Positions 1-10,754 of a stretch of DNA of 64,000 nt are shown here, piece after piece. The notes beneath the pieces are model-generated. The model was not told where the DNA came from. It searched no databases and saw only the letters and a list, made by a program, of their open reading frames with translations. Source of the DNA: Neophaeococcomyces mojaviensis (taxonomy: Eukaryota > Ascomycota > Eurotiomycetes > Chaetothyriales). The number at the start of each line of letters is the position of its first letter. Position 1 is the first letter of the stretch. The position numbers and the translations under genes were made by a program. The stretch covers positions 124,001 to 188,000 of the forward strand of contig JAPDRQ010000026.1 of assembly GCA_030247915.1 (NCBI GenBank), given 5' to 3'.

Positions 1-5
1 ACATC

Positions 6-2102
6 ATGGACAATTTCGAGCCCTCACCTCCGTTGGATCTCAGCCACCATTTCTCGGATGTGACCAATCACCGAACGGCTAGCAAGATCAAGCAGTTCTA
101 CAAGTATTTCTCAATTCCAGGCATTGGAAATCTTGCAGGAGGTCAGATTTGATCGAGCCAGATCCCAAACTATTATGCTAAATACTGAGCAGGCCTTCCC
201 CACCCCAGCTACTTTCCTTTTGATACCCTAGAATCCAGAAGCGCACTTCCCAATCGATTCACACCCACGCCCAACGATCCTGTTCAACCTCCATCGAAGA
301 AGAAGGGCACCTCTCCAACAACAGACCCGACACCTACACATCTCGTTGTTCCACATGATTCCCATGAGGTCAATCCCATCCGCAAGATTGATCTGAAGAC
401 GGCACTGCAGTATGGCACGTCACAAGGTTACCCTCCACTCTATCAGTTCATCCGCGAGTTTGCAACGACCCGTCTTCACCCCAATATTCCTTACAAGAAC
501 GGTGCCGAGGTCATTCTCACGTGCGGCAACACAGATGGCTTTGCTAAGTGCATCGAATGCTTCACGAACCCATACATGCCCAGTCCAAGTCATCCCAGTC
601 CGTTGTCAAACCGTGAGGGTCTCCTGTGTGAAGAGTATGCATACATGAACGCCATTCAGGCCGTCAAACCTCGCGGTTTGAACATTGTGCCTGTGGCAAT
701 GGATGCCGAAGGCATGCTTGCCCATGGTCACCCTCGGTCACTACACAACGTTCTCAGCAATTGGGACGTCGAAAGAGATGGCGGGAAGAGACCACACATT
801 ATGTACACGGTCACTATGGGTCAAAATCCGACATCTGGTCTTCTCTCGCTTCAACGACGAAAGCAGATCTATGCCCTTTGCCAAAAGTTCGATGTCTTAA
901 TTGTGGAGGACGACCCGTACTTTTACATTCAGTTTCCGCATGCAGCCAATGCATTCACTCAAAAATACCGCAATGGTGAAGTTTTGAGCATCAACCACTT
1001 TGCTGAACAAAACCTGAACTATCAGACCTCGCTGTCAGTACCAGTAAAAGGAATCGATGCCTGGTCTGGGGCAAGGATCACCAGAATGCACAGAGGAAAG
1101 TCCTCAGGCTCGGAATTCTTAGATTCGTTGGTTCCGTCATATCTTTCAATTGACGTTGATGGACGTGTACTCCGGCTTGATACCTTTTCCAAAACCATCG
1201 CGCCAGGCTGCCGCCTAGGCTGGATCACCGCGCAACCAGAATTCATTGAACGCATTCTCAGAATTACGGAGACATCGACCCAACAGCCGAGCGGCTTTGT
1301 GCAAAGCATTGTCGCAGAGTTGTTGATGGGTCCTAACTCGGAGGACGAAAAGGCAAAACTCAAAAGTGGCGAGAAGCAAGCGCTAGGCTGGAAGATGGAC
1401 GGTTGGGTCCGCTGGCTCGAGGGTCTAAGAGGCAATTACGAACGGCGCATGACCACAATGTGCGAGATACTCGAAGAAGGCAAGTGTGCTACAACCACAG
1501 ATGAACCGACACCAGAGCCAAAGTCACCACAACCCGAAGCGGGTCCATTTGTCACACTCCCTGTCCGTCCACGAAAGCGTCAAGAACCAAACACGCCCTC
1601 GTGTCACTATTCCCGGTCGACAATCCCTAAAACTCCATCTCCTGACAGCAACGGTGATGATTTTGATATCATTACAAAAACCCAAATCTATACCTTCGAC
1701 CCCCCAATGGCCGGCATGTTCATCTGGGTCCAATTCAACTTCGCTTCTCACCCTCTTGCATCCTCCTTCCCCCTTCCAACCCTTGCGCAAGCCTTCTGGA
1801 TCTTCCAAACCATTAAACCCTACCTCGTTCTCAGCTCTCCAGGCACAATCTTTGCTCCAACCGACGAGATTCGCGACAAGACTGCCTGGCAGTATTTCAG
1901 ATTGTGTTTTGCCGCGATCGACGAAAAGGAGGTGGCAAGTATTAGTGAGAGGTTCGTACGGGCTAGTCATGATTTCTGGGAGATTAAGAAGAAGGAGGAG
2001 ATTGAGAAGTTATTGAAGGAGATTCAGGAAGGGAGTGTTGATGAGGAGCTGGACGAGCAGATGGGGGAGGGAAGATGGATGGTCAATCCGTTGATGTGTT
2101 AG
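6..2102 (+). CDS. Aro8-type aromatic / 2-aminoadipate aminotransferase
   Basis: PLP-dependent class I/II aminotransferase, expected to transaminate aromatic amino acids, kynurenine or 2-aminoadipate in the cytosol. Model: exons 6..141 and 193..2102, 681 aa. The 51-bp intron (142..192) joins the family N-terminal block (YFSIPGIGNLAGG) to LPHPSYFPF in one frame. Seen: the NPT turn in GQNPTSGLLS, a DDPYFYI segment, and the PLP-binding lysine in TFSKTIAPGCRLGW (about Lys379). The C-terminal third carries a Pro/Ser/Thr-rich insertion (about residues 475-537) before the conserved FDPPMAGMFIW block, which helps explain the unusual length (family commonly near 500 aa). The ATG lies 5 bases from the window edge, so an earlier start outside the window cannot be excluded. 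Family assignment is firm; the preferred amino acid is not readable from sequence. Confidence 0.9.
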
Positions 2103-3434
2103 TATATCTGATGATCTATGGGAAGTGATGATTGGCTTTTCAAAGCTTGGACATGACATATTACACATGATTTACGAGTGCCTGTTTTAGATGAAAGGTT
2201 CACAATGCTTGATGAACATAGATAGCAAGCAAATCCAATCAAACACTGCTAGCGAACACCCAACTTCGAAGTCTTTTCCTTAAACAAAACATCGCAAGAG
2301 TTTCGAGAAAGGCGTAAGAGCGTCAAGAACCCGAGATGTTCCAGACATCAAAGAGTTCACACCAAGTATCATTATCATTGCTTAAAGCTGGACAATATCT
2401 TCGTCCCTGACACTGCCGTTGTCGTCTCACGTTTTTCAAGATTCGCTTTGCCACGTGTTTGGCTGCTGGCTATGGCTTGAGGCGAGTAACAAGTGTCCTT
2501 CTGCAAGGGTCAAAAGGTTTGGCAGGTTCGGCCGTCCGTTGATGTTCACTTGAATTGCTTTGTCCTGGGCTGAACAATACATATATGGCGACGGTACCTT
2601 TTACAATTGCTTCAGATTCTCTTGTCCCCTGCTGTGTCTGGAAAGTCAAGGTACAGTGAGCTGGACCCTGAAACTTGAATTTCGATCGTTGAAGTTCAGT
2701 GTACTACCGCTTTGGGAAGGTGACGCGACTGGATTGGTGGTTTGCCTGCGGCAGAGCATTATTGAATGGTAGTGAGTGGTGCTGGAACGGTTGGTGTTCT
2801 GTGATGACGAAGATCAAATCAGACTGGAAGAAAGTAATGGATATAAGGACAAGACATGTAACACTATGATGCAGTGACTGGTGTATTGTCATGGTATGGA
2901 GCTGTTGAGGTCATTGTTGTCCATAAATTTTGTGTGCGACTAACTCCCTCAGGGCCAGAATTGAGCAGTGTATCTGCATAGCCTATGCCATGTCTCCTGC
3001 CATTGTACCCTCTTGTCTTCTTTATGTCCACTTCGTTACCTGCAAGAGCAGTGCGGATTTCCCGTCGTTGCAGTGAGTAGTGAGCTAGCTAGCTACTGAA
3101 CGAGGAGGGAGTTGATTGAATGGACTTGAGAGCTCATGGGAGTGGTTTCGAAGTACGTGAAGTCATCCGATGCCTTTAGTGATGGAGCTGCGGGTATAGT
3201 CGTAGTCCAAGCAGTCTATGATAATCAGTCGACAAGAAACATCTGTTCAAAGCAAGCACTTGCCTTGATAGCTGCTATAATGCATGCAGAGCAATGGCTT
3301 GCCCTGAAATTGTCGTAAAAATGCCTGCCCGAAGATCGACATTTGACTCCTTATGCATAGACGGTACGTTTCAAATCGCATATTTGCTGAGTGTCCGTCT
3401 TGTCAGCTGCTGCTTGAGTCTGTCAAGATTATGG
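2103..3434. other. Intergenic region, no supported gene
   Basis: About 1.3 kb between the convergent aminotransferase and the Zn2Cys6 regulator gene. Short open frames (for example 2560..2772 plus and 2704..2892 minus) have no recognisable motif and overlap each other in opposite directions. It should hold the 3' ends of both neighbouring transcripts. A short AGCT tetranucleotide run sits near 3084. I see nothing else. Confidence 0.6.
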
Positions 3435-5523
3435 TCATATCTGCGTATAGGGTTCGAAAAGTATGGAGTCAGCATTAAGGTCACTGAATACGCCCGGAAA
3501 GAGCTCTTCTGGCTGTCCTTGCCAGCCGAAGCCTGGAAACTGTAGCATTGGATTGTCCCAAAATGCATCATCGATGGTCGACGTTTGTTGTGCCACCTGA
3601 GTGGTCTGATGCATCATCGAGGGTGTTCTTGGAAGAGCATCTTCGATCCGCTTGAGCACTGTCTCGCTTTGCGCGAGCGCCGTTTCAGCCATGTCCCAGT
3701 TGTACTCATCTTTGTATCTTCGCAGGCAATCAACTAAGGTCCGAGCACTCTGCATGCTTCTTCTGCGAACCATGAGATCGCTGGTTTGTAGTCCGCATCT
3801 TAGCAGCAATGTGACGGCAGATGTAAAGTGGTGTGCGTTGTATGGCAGAAAAAATCCTGCGAGATCAATGGGCTTTAATGAGCAGACAAAGCGTACTATA
3901 TTCTCTGCCGCTTCGAGACAGCCTTCCAACCATGAAGAACACGGATCCGGTTCCGTTTGACAAATCTCGTGCCAGGCTATACGTCGGAGCAGCATCCTAA
4001 CGGCTAGGTATGACAATTGAAGATTGGCCAGACCAGGTATCATTGGCCGGTGGCTAAACTCATCATACTCAATCCACTTCGGCCGAGCCTGGTACCACCT
4101 ATTGAGCTCGATCTCTGACCTCGATGTTTGTTCAGCTGCCAGGCCGTCATTGCCGGATCGGACATGGTAGATCAGTGGCAGCACGTCGCCGATAATTTCT
4201 GTAAGTCGACAAAGCTCGATGTAGCATTCAGCAGCCCTGTAATGCTTCGGTATGTTCATGCGATCCGATGCGAGAAGTTCGATAGTTGGCGTAGGCACGT
4301 CGTAATGTGCCTTGTTGATATGGGGTGGTGTTCCTTGTGCAAAATTTAGCCATCGGTCATGTATTAGTATCGTCCACCAAAGTTTCCATCTCAACTTCTT
4401 CTCCGATCCGGCAATTTGCCATTCACGACAATCATGATTGAGCCCGCAGCTGTGTGATATCGCGACTATTCGAGAGACACTTGTCATGTTGGAAATGAAG
4501 CCTTTTGACGGTCGACCAGCGACATTGAGCACCGTTGAGACCACTGCGGCAACATCGCCCCTCTGAATGTCTGCCATCATTGCTTGAACTGCTACCTGCC
4601 ACGCAAAGTCTTGGTCTGGCCTCGAGTGTAACATGAGCTCCGGACCAAGATTCCAATAAAAGAGAACATATGCGATGAAGTTGACCAGGAAAGTCCGAGG
4701 CATTATCGTCTTGTCGCTCAATTTCGTAACTATACATTGTTCCTCAAGCGCTGGAAAAGCTGGATACAAGTGCTCGAAGTACATTCCAACCAGCTTCTCG
4801 AAATATGAATCTACTTGATCAATAAGTTCCAGTGGAAGGTTCCGCGAGCAGCTGCATTGTGCTGCTGGACTGGGTCGACGGGGTGGTATTGGGATATGGT
4901 AGATTGGTTTATAAGAAGCCTGATAAACACCTGCTCCTGGAGTTTGAATACCACCTGAGGAGGGCACCATTGGTCCTAGGTAGTTCTCTAGAACCTGAGT
5001 GTCTCGAGCGATGACGGGACCGACAACATGAGATATATCATCCAGATGACTCGATTCTGGTAGTAAAGACTTATGAATGAAACCCACTTTAGGCACTGAT
5101 CTCTCATCTTTCTTAGCCGAAGCCGCTGAACAGGGAACGCTATGCCTACCAACATATTAGCTTGTTCTGCAAAATCGGTATATCATTGGGTGCACACATC
5201 CTACAGAGCAAGCAAGCAGCCCCTGGGACTTCGATCGTGCATCTCGAACGCCGCTTGTGACACCGGGTGCACGCGGGGTACTTGTGTGAACGATAGGGGC
5301 GAGCGGTCTTCATTCTATACTCTTTCGAATTCTTCGAAATTCGCGTTACCTCATCTGTTACGTTGTCCGACGGCAACCACCCTGCTCCAAAGGTGCAAGC
5401 AACGAGTGTGGACTCTGCTTCTGTTGTTGCAGACTCTGTAACTGTTGATTGATCTAGGTTAGAAAAGTCAATGGCAACCTTCCCTGCTGCAGCAATTTTC
5501 CTTGGCATGCCGCAAGCATCCAC
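3435..5523 (-). CDS. Zn2Cys6 (Gal4-type) fungal transcription factor
   Basis: Likely nuclear, sequence-specific regulator. Model: exon 1 is 5523..5198, exon 2 is 5145..3435 on the minus strand, 678 aa. Splicing out 5146..5197 (52 bp, donor GTGTGC) restores the full binuclear zinc cluster, C-x2-C-x6-C-x8-C-x2-C-x6-C. The last cysteine comes from exon 2 (RMHSVPC), which strongly supports the intron. The second exon carries the fungal-specific middle homology region (Fungal_trans type), with typical blocks such as KLRWKLWWTILIHDRW and a conserved PTPT segment. It is divergently transcribed from the dialkylglycine-decarboxylase-like gene across 623 bp, an arrangement typical of a pathway-specific regulator and its target. 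That link is inference. The ATG at 5523 is the first in frame and lies about 90 codons before the zinc cluster; a later start is possible. Confidence 0.88.
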
Positions 5524-5911
5524 TGACGTGACGACTTTAGCTAGCTCAGCGTAGTAGCCCTAACTATTAACCAACCATATGGAGCATTTCCAGATCGCTG
5601 GGGGTGTACGAGGTATAAGTACCAGGAGACAGAATGAGGTAAGAACAATCGCCAAATATATCAAACCCTCGTAATCGAAGACGGAGAACAGATAAGCTTC
5701 ATGAAACCCAAGAACATCACAAATTCGAGCTATTGCTTTGAAAGACTCTAATGATCAAGAGCGGATGCTGTCTACACATGAAGCTGAGGTTAGCTAGGCA
5801 AGACTCACTAAATGTTCACAGACTCAAGACTACGTATGAATAAGTTTCGAGGCTGGTTTCCGCACAATGTCGGTTAGGTGAGAGGTCATGTGCGAATGGG
5901 GAACATAGTTT

Positions 5912-5975
5912 CCCGTCGGCAAATCCCATTTGGGAAAGTCCCATTGTCCACTAGGAATCGAGCACAACCGACGGG
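5912..5975. promoter_or_regulatory. Paired CCGnCGG palindromes in divergent promoter
   Basis: The 5524-6146 spacer separates the Zn2Cys6 regulator gene from the DGD-like gene. It contains CCCGTCGG at 5912-5919 and its exact inverted copy CCGACGGG at 5968-5975, each followed by CAAAT. Each core is an everted CGG triplet pair with a 1-bp spacer (CCG-n-CGG), the form bound by Zn2Cys6 dimers in general. The sites lie about 170-235 bp upstream of the DGD-like ATG. The sequence is seen directly; operator function and binding by the adjacent regulator are inference. Confidence 0.55.
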
Positions 5976-6146
5976 CAAATATTAAGCAAGGCACATTTAA
6001 GCTCAACGGAGCAAACCGCAAAAGGTATGCTATTCAAAGCATCGGTTCGCGTATCTGTTGTGCATTTGAAATAGCGATCTGACGACCACTGCTACTTCTT
6101 GAATCCCGTTCCAATCACGTTCCTTTTAGGATAAATCATATCAACC

Positions 6147-7553
6147 ATGGCACCGATGATAGAGGATGATTTACAAGGTCTGCGAAAAGGTACAGTGAAA
6201 AGCAAGACATCCGTTCCGGATCAACAAAGTTCGATCAATATTACTGAGCTGCAGGAGATTGCTTCCAAGAAGCTCATCAATTATGGAACCAAATTCGAAA
6301 AGGACATCATTGTCAAGACCAAAGGTTTGTATGCGTACACAGCCAGTGGACACCAAGTCCTGGACTTTACCTCTGGTCAAATGTCAACACTGTTGGGCCA
6401 CGGTCATCCCGAAGTGGTCAATGTCATCGCAGATCACGCAGCAAACCTTGATCACCTATTCTCCGGCATGCTGTCTCCACCAGTTCTAAGTTTGGCCAAT
6501 CGACTCACCTCAGTTCTTCCTCAAGGACTGGACCGAGCTTTCTTCCTCAGCACTGGTGGAGAGAGTAATGAGGCTGCGATCAAGATGGCGAAGGTGTATA
6601 CCGGTAAGTTCGAGATTGTCGGTCTTGGAGCCAGCTGGCACGGTATGACTGCGCAAGCACTAAGCAGTCAGTACCACTTTGGTCGAAAAGGACAAGGTCC
6701 TGTTATGCCTGGTTCGCTCATGCTGCCCCCGCCGAACACTTATCGGTCAATCTTCAGGAATGCTGATGGGTCCTATGACTGGGAGAAAGAGCTCGACTAT
6801 GGCTGGGATTTGATTGATCGAGCTTCTTGCGGGTCACTTGCTGCTTGTATAGTCGAGTGCATTCAGTCCAGTGCTGGGATGCACGTCCTACCATCAGGTT
6901 ACTTGAGAGCTCTAAAGAAGCACTGCGAACAGAGAGGTATGCTTCTGATCGTGGACGAAGCTCAGACAGGAATTGGCCGTTGTGGCGACTTGTTTGCTTC
7001 TGTTGACTTCGAGGGTGTTGTGCCTGATATTCTGACGCTTAGCAAAACACTTGGAAACGGCATACCTTTGTCTGCCGTGGTGACCAGCGATGAGATTGAG
7101 CGTGTCTGCAGCGAACGAGATTACTGCTTCTATACCACCCATGTCAATGATCCTTTGCCAGCTGCAGTGGGCGACAAAGTGCTCGAGATTGTGCTTCGAG
7201 ACAACTTGGTCGAGAACTCTCGCGCTCGTGGCAAGCAGTTGAAGGACGGCCTCCTCAAGCTTCAACAGCGCTATGGCTGTATCGGAGACGTGAGAGGAAG
7301 AGGTTTGATGTGTGGTGTCGAGATTGTAGGGAATCGTGAAGCAAAGTCACCTGCTGTTGATCTTGCTAGGAAGATTGCTGATCGTATGTACGCTCTTGGT
7401 CTGTGGGCGAACTTGAGCAGTCATGCAAGCTTCTCAGGCGTTTTCAGAATAGCACCTCCCATTGTCATCACCAAGGAGGAAATTGAGCAAGGATTAGATA
7501 TCATGGAACAGGCTTTGAAGGAGACGGAGGGCACATTGCCATTATACTCATGA
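6147..7553 (+). CDS. 2,2-dialkylglycine decarboxylase-like PLP enzyme (class III aminotransferase)
   Basis: Single exon, 468 aa. Class III (omega) aminotransferase fold whose whole length follows bacterial 2,2-dialkylglycine decarboxylase, which decarboxylates 2-aminoisobutyrate or isovaline and transfers the amino group to pyruvate. Seen: the STGGESNEAAIKMAKV block, GLGASWHGMTAQALSS, the cofactor aspartate in LLIVDEAQTGIGR (about Asp270, Gln273), the PLP lysine in LTLSKTLGNG (about Lys300), and the FYTTHVNDPLPAAVG block characteristic of the decarboxylase subgroup. The C-terminal VFRIAPPIVITKEEI is also typical. The divergent Zn2Cys6 gene suggests an inducible catabolic step. Fungal peptaibols contain 2-aminoisobutyrate and isovaline, so degradation of such residues is an attractive role, but substrate is inferred. 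Another amino-acid decarboxylase or transaminase activity is possible. Confidence 0.88.
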   Translation: MAPMIEDDLQGLRKGTVKSKTSVPDQQSSINITELQEIASKKLINYGTKFEKDIIVKTKGLYAYTASGHQVLDFTSGQMSTLLGHGHPEVVNVIADHAANLDHLFSGMLSPPVLSLANRLTSVLPQGLDRAFFLSTGGESNEAAIKMAKVYTGKFEIVGLGASWHGMTAQALSSQYHFGRKGQGPVMPGSLMLPPPNTYRSIFRNADGSYDWEKELDYGWDLIDRASCGSLAACIVECIQSSAGMHVLPSGYLRALKKHCEQRGMLLIVDEAQTGIGRCGDLFASVDFEGVVPDILTLSKTLGNGIPLSAVVTSDEIERVCSERDYCFYTTHVNDPLPAAVGDKVLEIVLRDNLVENSRARGKQLKDGLLKLQQRYGCIGDVRGRGLMCGVEIVGNREAKSPAVDLARKIADRMYALGLWANLSSHASFSGVFRIAPPIVITKEEIEQGLDIMEQALKETEGTLPLYS

Positions 7554-8819
7554 CTGCAACGTGTTAGTTCTAGATATTAGCTACGCAAATGTGGCACCAA
7601 TAAGAGAATTGCTTCCGTGTGCTTGAACAAATGATTCGTTGCAGTCTTCCGACCAGTATGACTGAGATCAAGGCGTCTTGCCGAGGTTATAGCCATTACG
7701 ACCAACCGGTAGTCGCAGTAATGTCACAGAGCTTCAAAGGTCAAACGCGATGTACAATGCCTAACAGCCGCAACTGGAAGACACCTTTTTACTGCAACAC
7801 GTCTCAGTTAACAAGAATCTTACTGGCTAGATGTGCATCCAGAGTCTGACATGCTTCAGTACATTGATTAAGCGGGAGTAAGAAATGAGGAGGCTGTGGA
7901 GATTAAAGCGGAGGATTACAAGTTCTGGTCCGGTCTATTTTGAAGTAAAATAAAAGCTGTGGGCGTCTATGTCTTGGTGTCTAGCCCGACGCCACTCCTC
8001 ACTTTGTTCCCGAACTCCTTCCTCAGAACTAGCCTCACAGAAAAGGACTGCTAACGATGGTAGTTGTATCAAAAATGCCTTGTTCTTTATGGAAGGAACT
8101 ACCATCAGCTAGATTGCGAATGCACCTAAGACAAAGTGATTTGACCCTGCACAACGACGGTTCGGTTGGCGCGTTATACGGCACAACACGAACCCCTAAG
8201 AATATCACCTGTTTGCCTCGACCTCAGTCTTGCTGTCAGCAGCCTTACCGCTGGCCAAGTCTTTTTCTGTTCAACATTTCCGCCACTAATTTGGCTAGCT
8301 CTATGTTCCCAATCCGAACAGTATCTGCAGTTATGGCTGTGCTATGAGCAAAATGGAGAGGATGTGGACCAATACTGGCGCCGCACCCGCCGCTACCCCC
8401 TTAGAAAGCATCATTTCAGTTCCACATCAGCGAAGTGGACCAGAGCTCGAAAGGCAGGATTTCATCATGCAGCTTTCTAAAAGCCACAAAGCTCGTCTTT
8501 GAAGAATCTGCTCCGTAAGGAGAAGATTTACGAAATGTCTGGCCTGACTTAACCACATCCAGAATCTCTCATTTCCACAGTGAAAGACTGCAGATGTGGT
8601 AAGAACTCTGATGAACGAAGTTGACACCACGGGACCAGACACTGAATGTGTATAAGAAACAATTTTCCAGAGCACCTTTCATTAATGATCTCTTCTTAAG
8701 CATCAGCTCACTGTCACTCACTTAGTCACTCTTTTAGCTAAGCAACCACTCACCACAGTCATTCTTTTTTGAACACCACTTTAATAACACCAATCAACAT
8801 ACTCATACACATCAGCACA
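7554..8819. other. Intergenic region, promoter of secreted protein gene
   Basis: About 1.27 kb. The last 150 bp are pyrimidine- and CAC-rich (8700-8819), as expected for the leader of the highly expressed-looking secreted protein gene. Open frames at 8057..8347, 8166..8480 and 8427..8675 overlap each other in different frames and show no motif. I see no other gene. Confidence 0.55.
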
Positions 8820-9410
8820 ATGAAGTTCTCAGCTATTGCCGTCTTTTCTGCCATCACTGGCATGGTCGCAGCCACTCCTCAGTACAGACCTACCACCACC
8901 TACCCAACAGTCTCCAACCCATGGGCTCCAGGCTACTCATCTCCAGTCCAACCAACCGGCCCCAAGGTTACCTGCTTGACAACTGATACCGCCAACACCC
9001 TCATCAAGGGCTTCGCTTCCCTGTTGACCAACTATAACAATGCCACTGCTGGTGCCCTTCTTGCCTCTGACTTCACCGATACTTCTGACAGCATCAACCA
9101 ACTCGCTGGCTACCCTATCGGCTCCACCACTTTCCCAAGCAAGCAAGCTTTCCAGCTTGGTCAAGGCTCTCAACCCAAGATCGATTTCACTGTTCTTAGT
9201 GTCGACGAGGTCACTTGCACTAACGTTGCCTTCCGATGGTCTGCTGGTGTTGGCAAGAAGCTCTTCCCGATCAAGGGTATCAACAGCTTCGTCGCCAGCA
9301 ACCTCAATGGAACTGATCAGGGCTGGCAACTGAAGACCATGTACTCCGAGTTCAACTCCCTCGGCTGGTTCCTTAACGTTGGTGGCCAGATCATCCCTCC
9401 CTCCTCATAA
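8820..9410 (+). CDS. Small secreted NTF2-like domain protein
   Basis: 196 aa, single exon. The chosen ATG (8820) begins directly with a signal peptide, MKFSAIAVFSAITGMVAA, probably cleaved near residues 18-20. The frame also opens 17 codons upstream at 8769, but that start would bury the signal. After a Pro/Thr/Tyr-rich linker (about 20-45) there is a compact domain of about 145 residues. It resembles the secreted NTF2-like proteins common in Dothideomycetes and Eurotiomycetes: VTCLTTDTANTLIKGF, DFTDTSDSINQLAG and a final LGWFLNVGG block. The coding sequence is strongly C-ending at wobble positions, suggesting high expression. It has two cysteines in the mature part (VTCLT and VTCTN), possibly disulfide-linked. 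Function unknown; a cell-wall or effector role is speculation. Confidence 0.8.
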   Translation: MKFSAIAVFSAITGMVAATPQYRPTTTYPTVSNPWAPGYSSPVQPTGPKVTCLTTDTANTLIKGFASLLTNYNNATAGALLASDFTDTSDSINQLAGYPIGSTTFPSKQAFQLGQGSQPKIDFTVLSVDEVTCTNVAFRWSAGVGKKLFPIKGINSFVASNLNGTDQGWQLKTMYSEFNSLGWFLNVGGQIIPPSS

Positions 9411-10754
9411 GTCTTTCTTTCGAAGAATGATTGAGTCGCATTGAGGTCAGTGCACGACAATGGCACTACGCAATAGGGCAAGGAGTCCAATGCGACTTAC
9501 GATAGTCATGGAATGAGCGGCTTTGTGAGACTCTGGTTGCTTCGTGGAATGCCTATTTGACAAACGAAAGTTTGCTTGAATTGGCTTGCAGTTATGGATG
9601 GTCAGGACTTATGTTAATATAATCTTTGTACAAATGAGAATTTGTACACCAGCCTCTTTTCAGTCTATGCTCCTATTTCTGAATATACCTTCTTGACCGC
9701 CGTAGCTGGAAAATAAGTTCACATCGTGGCTGCTGTCTACTCTAAACCATCCATTTCCCACAATCTATTTTGCTGACTGCGCTGTCGCTGTCGCTATCGC
9801 TGTCGCAAACCACGGCCCCATGTTGCACTGTTCGCTACCTTTACGCTCTCTTCGCTCTCCTCTTTTGTAAGCACATTATTTTCAATGACTAATTGCATTT
9901 CATCCAAGTCATAACCGCTATCATTACCAGATCCTAATCTGCCTCCGGTATTTTCCCTGCACAACCTTTCCAGCCGCCACTACTATGTCTCCTTCGTCAA
10001 CATACTATACTACTCAATTAGAAGACACTCCAACCCTTTTCAGCGTTGAAATTCGGCGATATCAAGTCTTAGGAGCAAGTCCCACGTTTGACCATCAAGC
10101 GCGTAATAAAATCGGACATCGGACAAAGTGGCTGTTGATCCTTTGAACTTTCGTCTTAGTTCATCGTATGGCAAATTGCATGAAACGGAAGCAGGATCAG
10201 AGTACGAGATATAAAGTTTAGGCTGGGCAGCATACTATTTGAAGTTTAAAGCTCAGACTTCGGTTGAGATTGCCCTGAACACGAGACGCCGCCTCAGGGA
10301 GGTTTGCTATGTTTGCGTCTTCATTTGTGGCTCAATCTGCTGAAGTTGATAGTTAGCCGCCACTCTCTTTCCTGGTTCTGAGCATCATTCAAGCATCGTA
10401 ACAAGCCAGTATAGCGTAACTAGTTACCAAGCAAGTCGCCGCTCGAGGTTATTATCGATGATCATGGAAAATTCTTTGTTGTTAGCTACAAGCTGTGATC
10501 GATATTGTGGCTTCTCACAAGCAAATGGAACCACATCAATCACAACGCATGCCAGCCCCTTTCATCTTTCTCGTCACCACTGTTAGAAGCCTGGTTCTTC
10601 CTGATGTCAATCGTCTGCCACTTAGTATCCAGTTCTTTAAGATACACCACACATGTGGCTCTCTGCAGCTCGTCGCTCTCTTGAGCTGCCAGACACTCTG
10701 TTTTGGTCATCTGAACTTTGGTTACGGTACTCCGAGTGTCTTAAGTTGACTAAT
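9411..10754. other. Intergenic region with a short unsupported ORF
   Basis: About 1.3 kb. It holds a GCTGTC/GCTATC hexamer run at about 9780-9806 and a pyrimidine-rich stretch (9840-9960). These are followed by a 53-codon plus-strand frame (9985..10146, starting MSPSSTYYTTQ). The layout looks promoter-like, but the short protein is not recognisable. Another open frame, 10495..10749, has no motif. I would not call a gene here. Confidence 0.45.

Noticed and set aside
576..2102. Aminotransferase starting at the ATG at 576 as a 508-aa protein
   Set aside because: The upstream in-frame sequence from 193 and the spliced exon at 6..141 encode the conserved N-terminus, so 576 is an internal Met.
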